From contig OZ244860.1 in assembly GCA_965221035.1 (NCBI GenBank), positions 2,480,001 through 2,544,000 on the forward strand: DNA of 64,000 nt. Direction: 5' to 3'. Shown in pieces: positions 36,139-44,737 of the stretch. This DNA comes from UBA6522 sp965221035. GTDB taxonomy: Bacteria > Pseudomonadota > Gammaproteobacteria > Steroidobacterales > Rariloculaceae. The notes under the pieces were generated by a model. The model was not told the DNA's origin and searched no databases. It saw nothing but the letters and a program-made list of their open reading frames with translations. Both the position numbers and the translations under genes were made by a program. Every line of letters starts with the position of its first letter. The first letter of the stretch is position 1.

Positions 36139-36179
36139 GCACGAATCCCTACCCCCTTGGGGGCACGAATCCCTACCCC
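36139..36179. repeat. Two direct copies of a 17-bp repeat abutting the dctM stop
   Basis: GCACGAATCCCTACCCC occurs at 36139-36155 and again at 36163-36179, with a 24-bp period. The 7-bp spacer together with its flanks forms CCCCC-TT-GGGGG. The second copy runs into the stop codon of dctM. The remainder of the 35914-36172 gap holds no gene I can support. The arrangement resembles a dispersed intergenic repeat. Confidence 0.7.
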
Positions 36180-37474
36180 ATGCGGCCGGCGAGCCACAAT
36201 GCGGTCTCCGGCACGAAAATCAGCAGTGCCAGGACCGCCAGTTCGCCCAGCACGAAGGGAAACACACCGCGAAAGATTTCCTCCATCGGGACGTCAGGAG
36301 CCACCTGGCGCATCACGAACACGTTGGCGCCGATGGGCGGCGTGATCAGCGCCACTTCCGCCATCACCACCACGAATACCCCGAACCAGACAGGATCGAT
36401 GCCCAATTGGCCGACCACGGGAAAAATGAAGGGGATGGTCAGCACGAGCATGCCGAAAACGTCGAGCATCGCGCCCAGCACGAAAAACAGCGCCACCAGC
36501 ATCAGCAGGAAGCCGATGCGGCCCAGATCGGCGGCGATGATCAGGTCCACCAGCATGTCGGTGAGTCCGGTGACGGCCAGAAAGCGCGCCATCACGTAGC
36601 CGCCCACGATGATGGTGAAGATCATGGCGCTGATCAGCGCCGAGCCGTGCAGGGCGGCGCCAATGGAGGCGAAGCTGAGCTTGCGCCGGATCAGGGCCAC
36701 CGAGAGAACGCCCGCGCAACCGATCCCGGCCGCTTCCGTAGGCGTGAAGATGCCGGCGTAGATTCCGCCGATGATGAGCGTGAACAGCGCCGCCACGGGG
36801 CCGAGGCGGCCGAAGGCCGCGAAGCGTTCCCGGCCCGAGGTCGGTGGGCCCTTGGGTCCGAGCGAGGGATTCAACAGGCAGCGGCCGAAGATTATGGCGG
36901 CGAACATCAGCGCGGTAATCGCGCCGGGGACGATGCCGGCGACGAACAGCGCGCCGATGGATGTCTCGGTCATCACGCCGTAGAAGATGAAGATCAGACT
37001 CGGCGGGATCAGTATTCCCAAGGTCCCGGAGGCGGCCAGCGCGCCGGTCGCCAGGCGGGTATCGTAATCGTAGCGACGCATCTCCGGCATGACGATGGTG
37101 CCCATGGTCGCCACCGTGGCGATGCTGGACCCCGTCACCGCGCCGAAGCCGCCGCAGGCGAACACCGAGGAGATGGCCAATCCGCCGGGCACCCGGCCCA
37201 CCCATGCGCGCAGCCCCCGGTAGAGATCGCCGGCGAGCCCGGCGTGGTAGAACAGTTGGCCCATCAGCACGAACAGCGGGATGGCGACGAAGATGAAGTC
37301 CCGCCCATGCTCCCAGGGAACCAGCGCCGCGTGCGCCATGGCGGGCGCCGCCCCTTCCACGATCCAGAGCCCCAGAATGCCCGTGAAGGCCATGGCGAAG
37401 CCGATGGGCACGCCGACGATGAGCAGCGCGAGGAGCACGACGACGCCGAAGACGCCAATCAGCATCACATCCAT
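36173..37474 (-). CDS. dctM: TRAP transporter large permease subunit, DctM
   Basis: This 433-aa polytopic membrane protein has about 12 hydrophobic segments. Typical DctM phrases are IFVAIPLFVLMGQLFYHAG, GGFGAVTGSSIATVATMG, GTLGILIPPSLIFIFYGV, TPTEAAGIGC and ALITPPIGANVFVM. DctM is the sodium-coupled transport channel of tripartite ATP-independent systems for organic acids. Start 37474 overlaps dctQ by 10 nt; the frame stays open beyond the start but encodes nothing sensible there. Order P-Q-M on one strand is canonical. Confidence 0.95.
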   Translation of the reverse strand: MDVMLIGVFGVVVLLALLIVGVPIGFAMAFTGILGLWIVEGAAPAMAHAALVPWEHGRDFIFVAIPLFVLMGQLFYHAGLAGDLYRGLRAWVGRVPGGLAISSVFACGGFGAVTGSSIATVATMGTIVMPEMRRYDYDTRLATGALAASGTLGILIPPSLIFIFYGVMTETSIGALFVAGIVPGAITALMFAAIIFGRCLLNPSLGPKGPPTSGRERFAAFGRLGPVAALFTLIIGGIYAGIFTPTEAAGIGCAGVLSVALIRRKLSFASIGAALHGSALISAMIFTIIVGGYVMARFLAVTGLTDMLVDLIIAADLGRIGFLLMLVALFFVLGAMLDVFGMLVLTIPFIFPVVGQLGIDPVWFGVFVVVMAEVALITPPIGANVFVMRQVAPDVPMEEIFRGVFPFVLGELAVLALLIFVPETALWLAGRMG

Positions 37475-37980
37475 TGACCGGGCGCCTCCCCGTCGTCGGC
37501 CTCTTGAGCGGCCTCGGGATTGACCACGAGCCGGGCGCAGAGCACGAGGCCGCAGACGGCGACGAACGTCATAAACGGCCACAGCGCCACGCTCAGGTCC
37601 TCGCCGGTTTCGCCGGTGACGAACATGTACCGGGCGAAGCCCGCCGCCTGCACGCTCATCAAGGCGAAGAACACCAGTCCCGCCAGCGCCGAGAGCGCGT
37701 CGGCCACGATCCGCCAGCGCGCGCGCATCCGCCGGTGAACGATTTCCATGCGGATGTGATAGCCGCGGTCCCAGGCGTAGGGCAGCGCTGCGAACAGCGT
37801 GATCAGCAGCAACAGGCCGTTGACGTCGCGGCTCCACTGCAGGGGTGAGTTGAACCCGTACCGCAGCACTACCTCCAGCGTGACCATCGCGAGCAGCGCA
37901 GGCAACGCCGCGCGCACGGCGATCGCGAACAGCACCGCAGCCGCCCAGGCGGAACCTCGGCTCAGCATCCTCAAGATCAC
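37465..37980 (-). CDS. dctQ: TRAP transporter small permease subunit, DctQ
   Basis: This 171-aa protein has four hydrophobic helices. The family signature is E-V-V-L-R-Y-G-F-N-S-P-L-Q-W-S-R-D, which places the conserved R-Y and W within the second helix region. GYHIRMEIVHRRM follows, then a second helical pair. The C-terminal tail is acidic (EAAQEADDGEAP). It overlaps dctM by 10 nt and dctP by 4 nt, indicating translational coupling. Confidence 0.92.
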   Translation of the reverse strand: MILRMLSRGSAWAAAVLFAIAVRAALPALLAMVTLEVVLRYGFNSPLQWSRDVNGLLLLITLFAALPYAWDRGYHIRMEIVHRRMRARWRIVADALSALAGLVFFALMSVQAAGFARYMFVTGETGEDLSVALWPFMTFVAVCGLVLCARLVVNPEAAQEADDGEAPGQWM

Positions 37981-39002
37981 AGGTCGATGATTCCTTCCAC
38001 CGGCGTTTCCCTGATCCGGGCGTTGATCTGCTCGTCGGTGAGCGATGCGTAGGTCGCGGACAAGGTCTCCATGCGTTCCACCAACTCGCCGGCCGGCAGT
38101 CCCTCGGCTTCATGCCGGGTGATGTAGCGTTGCTTGAGCGGTTCCACCCTTTCTCGCCACCGGGCCCGCTCCGCCTCGTCAAGCTCCAGCACCTCGACCC
38201 CTGAATCGACCAGGGTCGTGAATGCCCGCTCGAAGGCCGCCCCGCTGTAGTAGTTCTGCACGGCAATCTGGCTGCGAACCCGCAGCAGGCGGTAGAACTG
38301 TTCGCGCAGGTCGCCGGGCAGGGCGTCGAACGTGCGCCGGTTCAGGCAATAGTGCAGCAGAACGACGCTTATATCGCCCACCGTGTAGAAGCCCGCGATC
38401 TCCTGCAATCGATACGCCACGATATCCGCCAGCGAAAGGGTTACGGCATCGAGGATGCCGCGTTGAAAAGCCGGATAGATCTCGGCGGCGGCGATGGACA
38501 CTGGTACGGCACCCAGCTCACGGTAGATGTCCGCCGTGAGCCCGCCGGTGACGCGAATCTTCAGCCCGCGCAGGTCTTCCAGCCGGCGAATCGGCGTCTT
38601 GGAAATGATGTTGTACGGGCTCGTGCAGTCGCAGTGGGCCAGATACACGCCCATGCGCTCGTATTCCGACTTGAAGAAGCGCGGGTAGAGCTCCTCGACC
38701 ACCAGGCTTGCCACCTGGGGCGAGGGGAACAGGAACGGCAACTGCGGCGCGTGCAGAAGCTTGAAACTGCCGGGCTGATAGGTGACATAGGCGTGGGTGT
38801 AGTCCGTCACGCCGGTGACCGCCGCCTTGAAGCCGTCGATGGGCCCGTGAAGTATCCTGTCGGTATACGCCTCCAACCGCAACCGCCCCTCTGTCTCGCT
38901 CTCCACCATTTCGGCGAACGGCAGAAACGCGCGGGTGTAGAGTCCGTGCGACCGTGGCACGTGCGCCGTGTACCGTAGTGTGATGGGTTCCGCCATTGAC
39001 AC
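37977..39002 (-). CDS. dctP: TRAP transporter substrate-binding protein, DctP (start uncertain)
   Basis: The 341-aa frame shown begins at GTG 39002 and covers the mature binding protein: ITLRYTAHVPRSHGLYTRAF, LPFLFPSPQVASLVVEELYP, LRGLKIRVTGGLTADIYRELG (the binding-site helix with its Arg) and GILDAVTLSLADIVAYRL. A periplasmic protein needs a leader. The same frame upstream of 39002 encodes DKPRRTLLAAFAGTALAAP, a convincing Tat-like signal, but has no ATG, GTG or TTG before a stop at 39156. An ATG in the next frame (39123) would need a one-base shift. A sequence error, a frameshift or a non-canonical start are possible. Confidence 0.85.
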   Translation of the reverse strand: MSMAEPITLRYTAHVPRSHGLYTRAFLPFAEMVESETEGRLRLEAYTDRILHGPIDGFKAAVTGVTDYTHAYVTYQPGSFKLLHAPQLPFLFPSPQVASLVVEELYPRFFKSEYERMGVYLAHCDCTSPYNIISKTPIRRLEDLRGLKIRVTGGLTADIYRELGAVPVSIAAAEIYPAFQRGILDAVTLSLADIVAYRLQEIAGFYTVGDISVVLLHYCLNRRTFDALPGDLREQFYRLLRVRSQIAVQNYYSGAAFERAFTTLVDSGVEVLELDEAERARWRERVEPLKQRYITRHEAEGLPAGELVERMETLSATYASLTDEQINARIRETPVEGIIDL

Positions 39003-39331
39003 CCTGCGGCCGGCGAGGAAGGGCGCCGCGAGCGCGGTGCCCGCGAAGGCGGCGAGTAGGGTGCGGCGAGGTTTGTCGATGGGGATTCCGTTGGTTGGTG
39101 GGATCTGTCGGTTTGTCCGCCATTCGGGCGGATGCGGGGGTCGGGTGCCGGAGTCTTATGACGGCTACCATCCTACATGGAACGGGGTTGAATACGAATG
39201 GGGTGTGGGGTTCGAGCGATGCGGACACGCAGGTTCGTATTGTGGGACAAGTCGGCCAAGGCTAATCGTTGGCTCGGTATCTTCAGCCTTGGCGCAACCT
39301 GCAATCGACACGCCAAAGACCGCTGGCGACT
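39003..39331. other. Intergenic: DctP leader coding remnant and a downstream hairpin
   Basis: Bases 39003-39075 encode the leader-like segment in frame with dctP described in that entry. GCCAAGGCT (39255-39263) and AGCCTTGGC (39285-39293) form a perfect 9-bp stem with a 21-nt loop, about 40 nt beyond the stop of the nuclease gene. It is a possible terminator for that operon. Nothing else is recognised here. Confidence 0.45.
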
Positions 39332-39766
39332 TCAACCATCGTCCGCTCCAGGGGCGGAGACATCAAGCACGACAATCCTCGTTCGGGAACTGATTTCGTC
39401 CGGCAGCCGATCCCTCAAGCGTTTTTCCATATCCTCGCTCGACTCCAGGCGTGTTCCGTCGGGGTCGCGTTGGCAGTCCTTGAAGCCGAACCACAGTACG
39501 ACATAAACTCCATGGCCTTCCGCGCCCGGGTCTTGGGCGTAGGCGGCAAGTTGGCCTTGGGCAGCTCTCCAGACATCCCTGTGCGTGTCTTTCTTGATCT
39601 CGATCGGCACGTTGAATCCAGCGCGGGATACGCGGATGTCCGCGCGCCTGTCTTCCTTGTATGAACCCTCGGGTTCGGCGTCGACTCCGTACTGTTGCAG
39701 CGCAGGGCGCAGGTGCGACAACAACGTGTCACGGCAGTCCTTCTCGTGCCAAGCGACCGTAGTCAC
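39332..39766 (-). CDS. PD-(D/E)XK nuclease-like protein, split from the upstream NTPase
   Basis: This 144-aa protein opens WHEKDCRDTLLSHLRPALQQ and then shows EPEGSYKEDRRADIRV and NVPIEIKKD. The spacing of Asp43, Glu56 and Lys58 is that of a PD-(D/E)XK endonuclease core, with an upstream Glu31/Glu33 that could complete the metal site. QLAAYAQDPGAEGHGVYVVLWFG follows. I recall this domain as the C-terminal part of very large NTPases. Here it starts at GTG 39766, 38 nt inside the NTPase gene, in the +1 frame. It would be made by translational coupling, frameshifting, or not at all if the split is a mutation. Likely effector of the operon. Confidence 0.65.
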   Translation of the reverse strand: MTTVAWHEKDCRDTLLSHLRPALQQYGVDAEPEGSYKEDRRADIRVSRAGFNVPIEIKKDTHRDVWRAAQGQLAAYAQDPGAEGHGVYVVLWFGFKDCQRDPDGTRLESSEDMEKRLRDRLPDEISSRTRIVVLDVSAPGADDG

Positions 39767-42700
39767 GTAACCAGTCCTCCGTCATAGCGGCCAAGTCCGC
39801 AGGATTCACGGGCGATGCTTCATCCAGTACCGCCGCGACTTCCATTGGAGACAATTGGCGGAACGAGGCTTCCCGTACACTCGCGCGTTGCCGCGCAGCC
39901 GCTACCTGTAGAGTGGGCCCCCATGCGAGCAAGGCATCATTGCGAACCAGTTGCCCGAGGTGGGCGTGCGCCTCCCGCGATGGCCTTGCTGCCAAACAGT
40001 CGATCAGCTTCCTTACAAGTTCGCCAGCCAGCTCTCCAGGGCCTACACAAAGAACGCCGGACTGCTCCCACGGCGGGCCGTGCGCCTTGCCAACGCACTC
40101 GATAAGCAATCCCAGTGCTTCCTCACTGAGCCCGCTGGGAACCACGACCGGGCCTCGTGCGGAAAAAAATTCCGTGAGATAAGTGATACGTTGTTCACCT
40201 CCACGGCCGTGCAGGAAGGTAGGCAATCGGTCGGCGAATCGATGGGGCGAGACCAGCAAGCCAGTTCCAAGCCAGTACATACGTTGCGCTGCGGTCATGC
40301 TTTTGATTGCGAGCTTGGCTGTCACGATGGGGATGAGTTCATCTTGTTCGCAATGTTCACGTGCGGCGAGAAGCAGTGTCCTGAGCACGGGCAGAAGGCG
40401 TTGCTGCGCACGCGGCGGAAATTTGTGCAGCGCCGCGGGCACGGATAGCCGATACACTTGGGTGTATTCGGAGTCCCCGTAGAGCAACATAGGCTCGTAT
40501 CTGCGCTTCGAGAGGTAATGGTTTGTCAACGACCTGAGGAGCCATTCGGCGACAACTCCGGGTTTGACTTGCAGTACGGCTCGAAACCATTCCGGTTGTC
40601 GATTTATCGGCTCATTGGCGTCCGCAAGCATCGCGACGGCGCGTCGCATGCCGGAATCGTCCAACGGCGAACTGCCGGGCGAAGGATCTCTCAGTTCCTC
40701 AAGCCCGGCCAGCATGGCTAGCGATAGCGGGTGATTTCTGCCTTGGTGCGCCAATCGCTCCAACTCATCGTCGTCAGGCAGGTCCGCGCGAAACGGCGTT
40801 TGCCGCAATGCGTTGATTGCCGTATCGACCAGCCAGTCGGCGTCCGGCAACCAGTCCGCCAGTCTTCGTCGCGGCGTGTCGCCCTCGACTGTATCGGCGA
40901 GGCCGAAGTAGATTTGTGCCAATTGATCCAAGACCTGCGGTGAGCCGGCGTTCTTGCGCAAGTGATCGGCATGCGCCGCCACCGCGTCGCGAAAAATCTC
41001 GCGCTTCTTCTGACGTTGCTGCTTTTGTGATCGTGAAGTCTCGGCCCTGTCAGCATCGAATCGCTGCGTGTTCTGCACATTTCGGGCGTGTCTGGCGAGC
41101 AACTTCGGCTTTTCTTCGAGGCGCTCACGTACCAGACCATCAGTAAGGCCATCACTTCCCTTGCCGCTGCGCAAACACGTGTGGACTTCATCCACGAAGA
41201 GCAACGCAACCCGTTCGAACGGCGACAAAATGGCTTCGTTGAGGGCCCACCGACCGAAATCGCCTGGCGGGTCGGCGTCGAGAACGCGCTCACGGGCTGT
41301 CGAATTCAGCTTCTCATGGATCAGTGACTGTCGAAAAATATTCTTGAATAACTCTGGGTGCTTGGCCAACCAGCTCGATATACGTCCATACTCGGCCTGA
41401 CATGATTTCTTGGAGACAAGGCCGAGCCATCGGTACAGACGCTCGTCATCGATGTCGCTTGTCTGAATCAAAATGCGGTCGAGCAGGAGCGCGTTTACTC
41501 TTCGCAACAAGTAAGGTGTCGCGCCGCTCATCGCTCTGTGGGATTGCTGTCGGTCCGCCAACGCGTCCAAGGCTTCGCCCAGTTGGTCGATGCTGGATCG
41601 CTCGCACATTTCTTGGAGCCAGAAATGCTGGTACCTCCCGTAAAAATGTTCTGATTTCGGCGTGCGCAGATGGGCGACCACCTCATCTCCGGACAGGTGT
41701 TGGGGATACAGCTTCGAAAGCAGGCGGCCCAGAAATTCGTCCTCGCTATCCGGAACAACACCGTTCCAGATGTCGGTCAGCAGGTTCATTGCTTGTTCTA
41801 CATTCCAATCAGGTTGTTCCAGCCACGCGTCAAGAGCCCTGCGCCGGACCGAGGTCCATCTGTCCGCATCGCGTACGATTCCGGCAAGCACCGGCGTCAG
41901 CTCGGGCATCACTACGCCGCTCCGCATCGCTGTAAGGATTGCGAACGCCACCGCCTGCTTGCCTTTGCAACGGCTCGTGTCTTCAAGCCGCTTGCGAAAA
42001 TTGGCAGACATGTCTGGTGTGGCGATGTCCCCCCACCGCTCAATGAGGTCGTGTATCTGCTCAAGGAATTTGCTGTCCCGGTCCGCAGTCCGTTCAATGC
42101 TGTCGAGTAGTTGAATTTTGTCGAACGTTGCGAAATCGCGGACATCGCCATACAGCGCCACGCCTATCGGGTCGCGTCGGATCAAATCCCTTCTCAGCGG
42201 CCCCGCCGCGTGCGCCGCAAGCCAGGCAAACAGACCGCGCAACGGCATGGGCGGTCGACCATCGATGGGCGAAACAAGCAGAGCCAGAATCCGGGTCGGC
42301 CAGACTCCATCGGCGATTTTGCCGGCGAGCCAGCGTCCTCCCAGAAATTCGGCAATCGAACGGTGGTAAGGCTTCGCGTGGTTGCTCCGAACTTCAAACA
42401 GTCGGCTGCGAATGGCCCATAGCGCATCTTTCGGTAACGCTCCAATGGCCCCGCTCAACTCGGGCCAAGCCTCATCGTGACAACCCGGTTGGAGCGCGTA
42501 ACCCGCAATTCCCGACAACAGCTGAACGGCGCACAGCCGACCGGCTTCCTCAAGAACACTTGTGTGGCCAGGTCCGGCCGCCGCATTTCCCTGAACATGC
42601 TCATCGTTGAATTCGCGGGCCAACAACTTGCAAGCAGACTCGAGCGTCTTGCCGCGCGTCGTTGGCCATCCGCCATCTGAAACGACGCGAAAAATCAATT

Positions 42701-43280
42701 CGAGGTTCAGCGGATTGAAAACCAATGCTTCAACACCATGTTCCGCAGCTTTACCACGAAACACGGGCACATCTAGATTCCCATCCGCCGAGATGGCGTA
42801 GAGCAGTTGCGTGACGGCGTCATCTGACAGAGGGTCTAGCCGCAATACCTTGACTTTGCCCGTTCTCGTTACCGCTTCAAGGTGCAACCGATCATGCGGG
42901 CCAAACCAATCGGCTTCGCGGCACGACAGGCGGAAGCGTGGCTTCCCCAGTTTATCCAGTTTGCGGCGGATCGCGTCGAACGGTGTGCGACGGTCAAGCG
43001 CACCGGCCTGAACCTCGTCCAGACCGTCGATGAACAACGTTCGGTCTTTCCATTCGGATTCGCGGTCAAGGGTCAGAAAGTCCCTGGCCACAACGTATTC
43101 ACCGTCGTTCGCCTTCTCGGCTTCGTTGCGGAACACGGTGGTCTTGCCTGCTCCCGGCCCGCCCAGCAAGACGATCCCCGGACAGCTGGACCAAGCGCCA
43201 AATTGCTTGCCAACATCAGTTGTGCCCGACTCCTCCGCATCGGTGATCTCGGTACACGTGCGTTCAACGACCAACTTCAT
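39729..43280 (-). CDS. Large NACHT-like STAND NTPase
   Basis: This 1183-aa protein has an N-terminal P-loop module: Walker A GGPGAGKTT (residues 40-48), Walker B LFIDGLDE (82-89) with the extra acidic residue of NACHT/STAND NTPases, and RFRLSCREADW as a sensor-like strand. The remaining about 1000 residues are mostly helical without a named domain, in the style of superhelical sensor repeats. A Lys/Arg/Gln-rich segment (SRSQKQQRQKKREIF) lies near residue 750. STAND NTPases detect a ligand through the C-terminal part and oligomerise to trigger an effector. The start overlaps the AAA ATPase by 4 nt (ATGA). The end overlaps the nuclease gene. Role in anti-phage defence is inference. Confidence 0.75.
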   Translation of the reverse strand: MKLVVERTCTEITDAEESGTTDVGKQFGAWSSCPGIVLLGGPGAGKTTVFRNEAEKANDGEYVVARDFLTLDRESEWKDRTLFIDGLDEVQAGALDRRTPFDAIRRKLDKLGKPRFRLSCREADWFGPHDRLHLEAVTRTGKVKVLRLDPLSDDAVTQLLYAISADGNLDVPVFRGKAAEHGVEALVFNPLNLELIFRVVSDGGWPTTRGKTLESACKLLAREFNDEHVQGNAAAGPGHTSVLEEAGRLCAVQLLSGIAGYALQPGCHDEAWPELSGAIGALPKDALWAIRSRLFEVRSNHAKPYHRSIAEFLGGRWLAGKIADGVWPTRILALLVSPIDGRPPMPLRGLFAWLAAHAAGPLRRDLIRRDPIGVALYGDVRDFATFDKIQLLDSIERTADRDSKFLEQIHDLIERWGDIATPDMSANFRKRLEDTSRCKGKQAVAFAILTAMRSGVVMPELTPVLAGIVRDADRWTSVRRRALDAWLEQPDWNVEQAMNLLTDIWNGVVPDSEDEFLGRLLSKLYPQHLSGDEVVAHLRTPKSEHFYGRYQHFWLQEMCERSSIDQLGEALDALADRQQSHRAMSGATPYLLRRVNALLLDRILIQTSDIDDERLYRWLGLVSKKSCQAEYGRISSWLAKHPELFKNIFRQSLIHEKLNSTARERVLDADPPGDFGRWALNEAILSPFERVALLFVDEVHTCLRSGKGSDGLTDGLVRERLEEKPKLLARHARNVQNTQRFDADRAETSRSQKQQRQKKREIFRDAVAAHADHLRKNAGSPQVLDQLAQIYFGLADTVEGDTPRRRLADWLPDADWLVDTAINALRQTPFRADLPDDDELERLAHQGRNHPLSLAMLAGLEELRDPSPGSSPLDDSGMRRAVAMLADANEPINRQPEWFRAVLQVKPGVVAEWLLRSLTNHYLSKRRYEPMLLYGDSEYTQVYRLSVPAALHKFPPRAQQRLLPVLRTLLLAAREHCEQDELIPIVTAKLAIKSMTAAQRMYWLGTGLLVSPHRFADRLPTFLHGRGGEQRITYLTEFFSARGPVVVPSGLSEEALGLLIECVGKAHGPPWEQSGVLCVGPGELAGELVRKLIDCLAARPSREAHAHLGQLVRNDALLAWGPTLQVAAARQRASVREASFRQLSPMEVAAVLDEASPVNPADLAAMTEDWLRDYGRLAREGLP

Positions 43281-44545
43281 CGATCAAGCCAACGGTCGGC
43301 CGGTTCGGCCAGAAATTCGCCGAGCGGAATGCCGTCGGCGCCAACCACTTCCGTGTGCACCGTTCCGAAGTGCTCGAAGCGCTCGCGAAAGGCTTCATGG
43401 CCGCGGCGGGACGCCGCTTTCTTGCCACCTTTGACTTCAAGCGCGACAGCGCGGTTTCCGCGCGAAAGCACGAAGTCGACTTCGTGTCCTCCATGTCGCC
43501 AGTAGCGGACTGCCACACCCGAGGACGCCGTATTCAGAAGATGTGCTCCGACGGCGCTTTCGACCAGGTGCCCCCAGAAGGTGCGATCCGCCCGCGCCTC
43601 TGCAAAGCGATACCCGGACCGTGCTGTGACCAGCGCCGTGTTGTATACGTTGAGCTTCGGGGAACCGCGCCGCATGCTTGGTCGGTGACCGAACTTGTCC
43701 AGCCCGCCGACGAGTCTCGCGTTGCCGAGCAAGTCCAGGTAGCGTGCCAGCGTGGTCGTGTTGCCGGCGTCTTGCAGCCCACCGAGCAGCTTTGTATAGG
43801 AAACAATCTGCGCCGAGTGCGATACGGCAGTATGAAATAAATGCTTGAGCAGCGCGGGTTTGTCCACACGCTGCATGGCAAGTATGTCCCGGTCGATATT
43901 GGGTTCGATCAGCGCGTTGCAAACATAGTCGCTCCAGCGCCCCTCGTCCGTGATGTATGGCGCCGCACCAGGATAACCGCCGAAAAAAATGTACTGTTCC
44001 AGATCGAAGTCGAAAGCTCTTTCCATTTCGACCCAACCCCAATGGCCAAATTCGATTGTTTCGAAACGTCCCGCGAGGCTCTCGGTCAGCCCGCGCTGCA
44101 TGAGTAACGGTGCCGAGCCGGCCAGCACGACATGCAGGTGCCGTCCTTCGCGGCGGTCGGCGTCCCATAGGGCCTTGACCGCTTCGGACCAGTTCGGAAC
44201 GTTCTGAATCTCGTCTAGCGCCAGAACCTGTGGCCGTTCCGGCGAGGCATTTCTTGCCGCTGCTTCACGCGCCATGCGCCAGACGTTCTGGAGCCATCCG
44301 TGATCGCGCCCAACAGAGTGAGTGTCGGGTTGAAGTGCCCCGGAATCAAATGGATCGGCTGGTATGTATGGCGCAAGTGGCGACTCTGCGGAAGCATAGA
44401 TGAAGCGGTCTTCACCCAAGCGTCGCTGCGCCTCCAGCATGAGCGTAGTCTTGCCAGTTTGGCGCGGACCCGCCAAGAGAACCAGTCTTAGCGGGGCTTC
44501 TGCCAACCGATCAAGAAGGGTTTGAATCTGTGGGCGATGGTACAT
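43277..44545 (-). CDS. AAA-family ATPase with C-terminal DUF4143/PD-(D/E)XK-like domain
   Basis: This 422-aa protein has Walker A GPRQTGKTT from residue 26 and Walker B VLALDEIQNV. The sensor strand HLHVVLAGSAPLLMQRGLTE is typical of the AAA_14 family. The C-terminal half is DUF4143: LLGGLQDAGNTTTLARYLDL and a terminal YWRHGGHEVDFVLSRG...VALEVKGG, which has the D-x(n)-E-x-K spacing of a restriction-endonuclease fold. These proteins are common, often horizontally transferred and functionally obscure. It is the first gene of the operon with the NTPase and nuclease. The leader is 4 nt of linker behind a 36-bp palindrome; no Shine-Dalgarno sequence is visible. Confidence 0.85.
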   Translation of the reverse strand: MYHRPQIQTLLDRLAEAPLRLVLLAGPRQTGKTTLMLEAQRRLGEDRFIYASAESPLAPYIPADPFDSGALQPDTHSVGRDHGWLQNVWRMAREAAARNASPERPQVLALDEIQNVPNWSEAVKALWDADRREGRHLHVVLAGSAPLLMQRGLTESLAGRFETIEFGHWGWVEMERAFDFDLEQYIFFGGYPGAAPYITDEGRWSDYVCNALIEPNIDRDILAMQRVDKPALLKHLFHTAVSHSAQIVSYTKLLGGLQDAGNTTTLARYLDLLGNARLVGGLDKFGHRPSMRRGSPKLNVYNTALVTARSGYRFAEARADRTFWGHLVESAVGAHLLNTASSGVAVRYWRHGGHEVDFVLSRGNRAVALEVKGGKKAASRRGHEAFRERFEHFGTVHTEVVGADGIPLGEFLAEPADRWLDR

Positions 44546-44549
44546 GACA

Positions 44550-44585
44550 ATTACTATATTGAGTATTTTTACTCAATATAGTAAT
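44550..44585. promoter_or_regulatory. Perfect 16-bp palindrome directly upstream of the AAA ATPase start
   Basis: ATTACTATATTGAGTA (44550-44565), TTTT, then TACTCAATATAGTAAT (44570-44585). It is perfectly symmetric, strongly AT-rich in GC-rich surroundings, and ends 4 nt before the start codon. As DNA it could be an operator spanning the promoter; as RNA the hairpin would mask translation initiation. It is also possibly an old insertion scar. Confidence 0.75.
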
Positions 44586-44737
44586 TCAGCTGGTTCGGCG
44601 CAAGAGGCTATGGAACAGCTATGGAACGGCAACCAAGGACATTGCCCTTATCCGATCAGCAATGCGTCGCACCCGCCATGTCGGCGGCCCGGCACATTGC
44701 ATTGTCGCGCACAGGTTCGGCTCCGTGCGCCTGGAGT

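Noticed and set aside
37475..38266. Upstream extension of the dctM frame across dctQ and dctP
   Set aside because: The extension translates to low-complexity Arg/Ser/Gly sequence antagonistic to dctQ, which is unmistakable in the overlapping frame.
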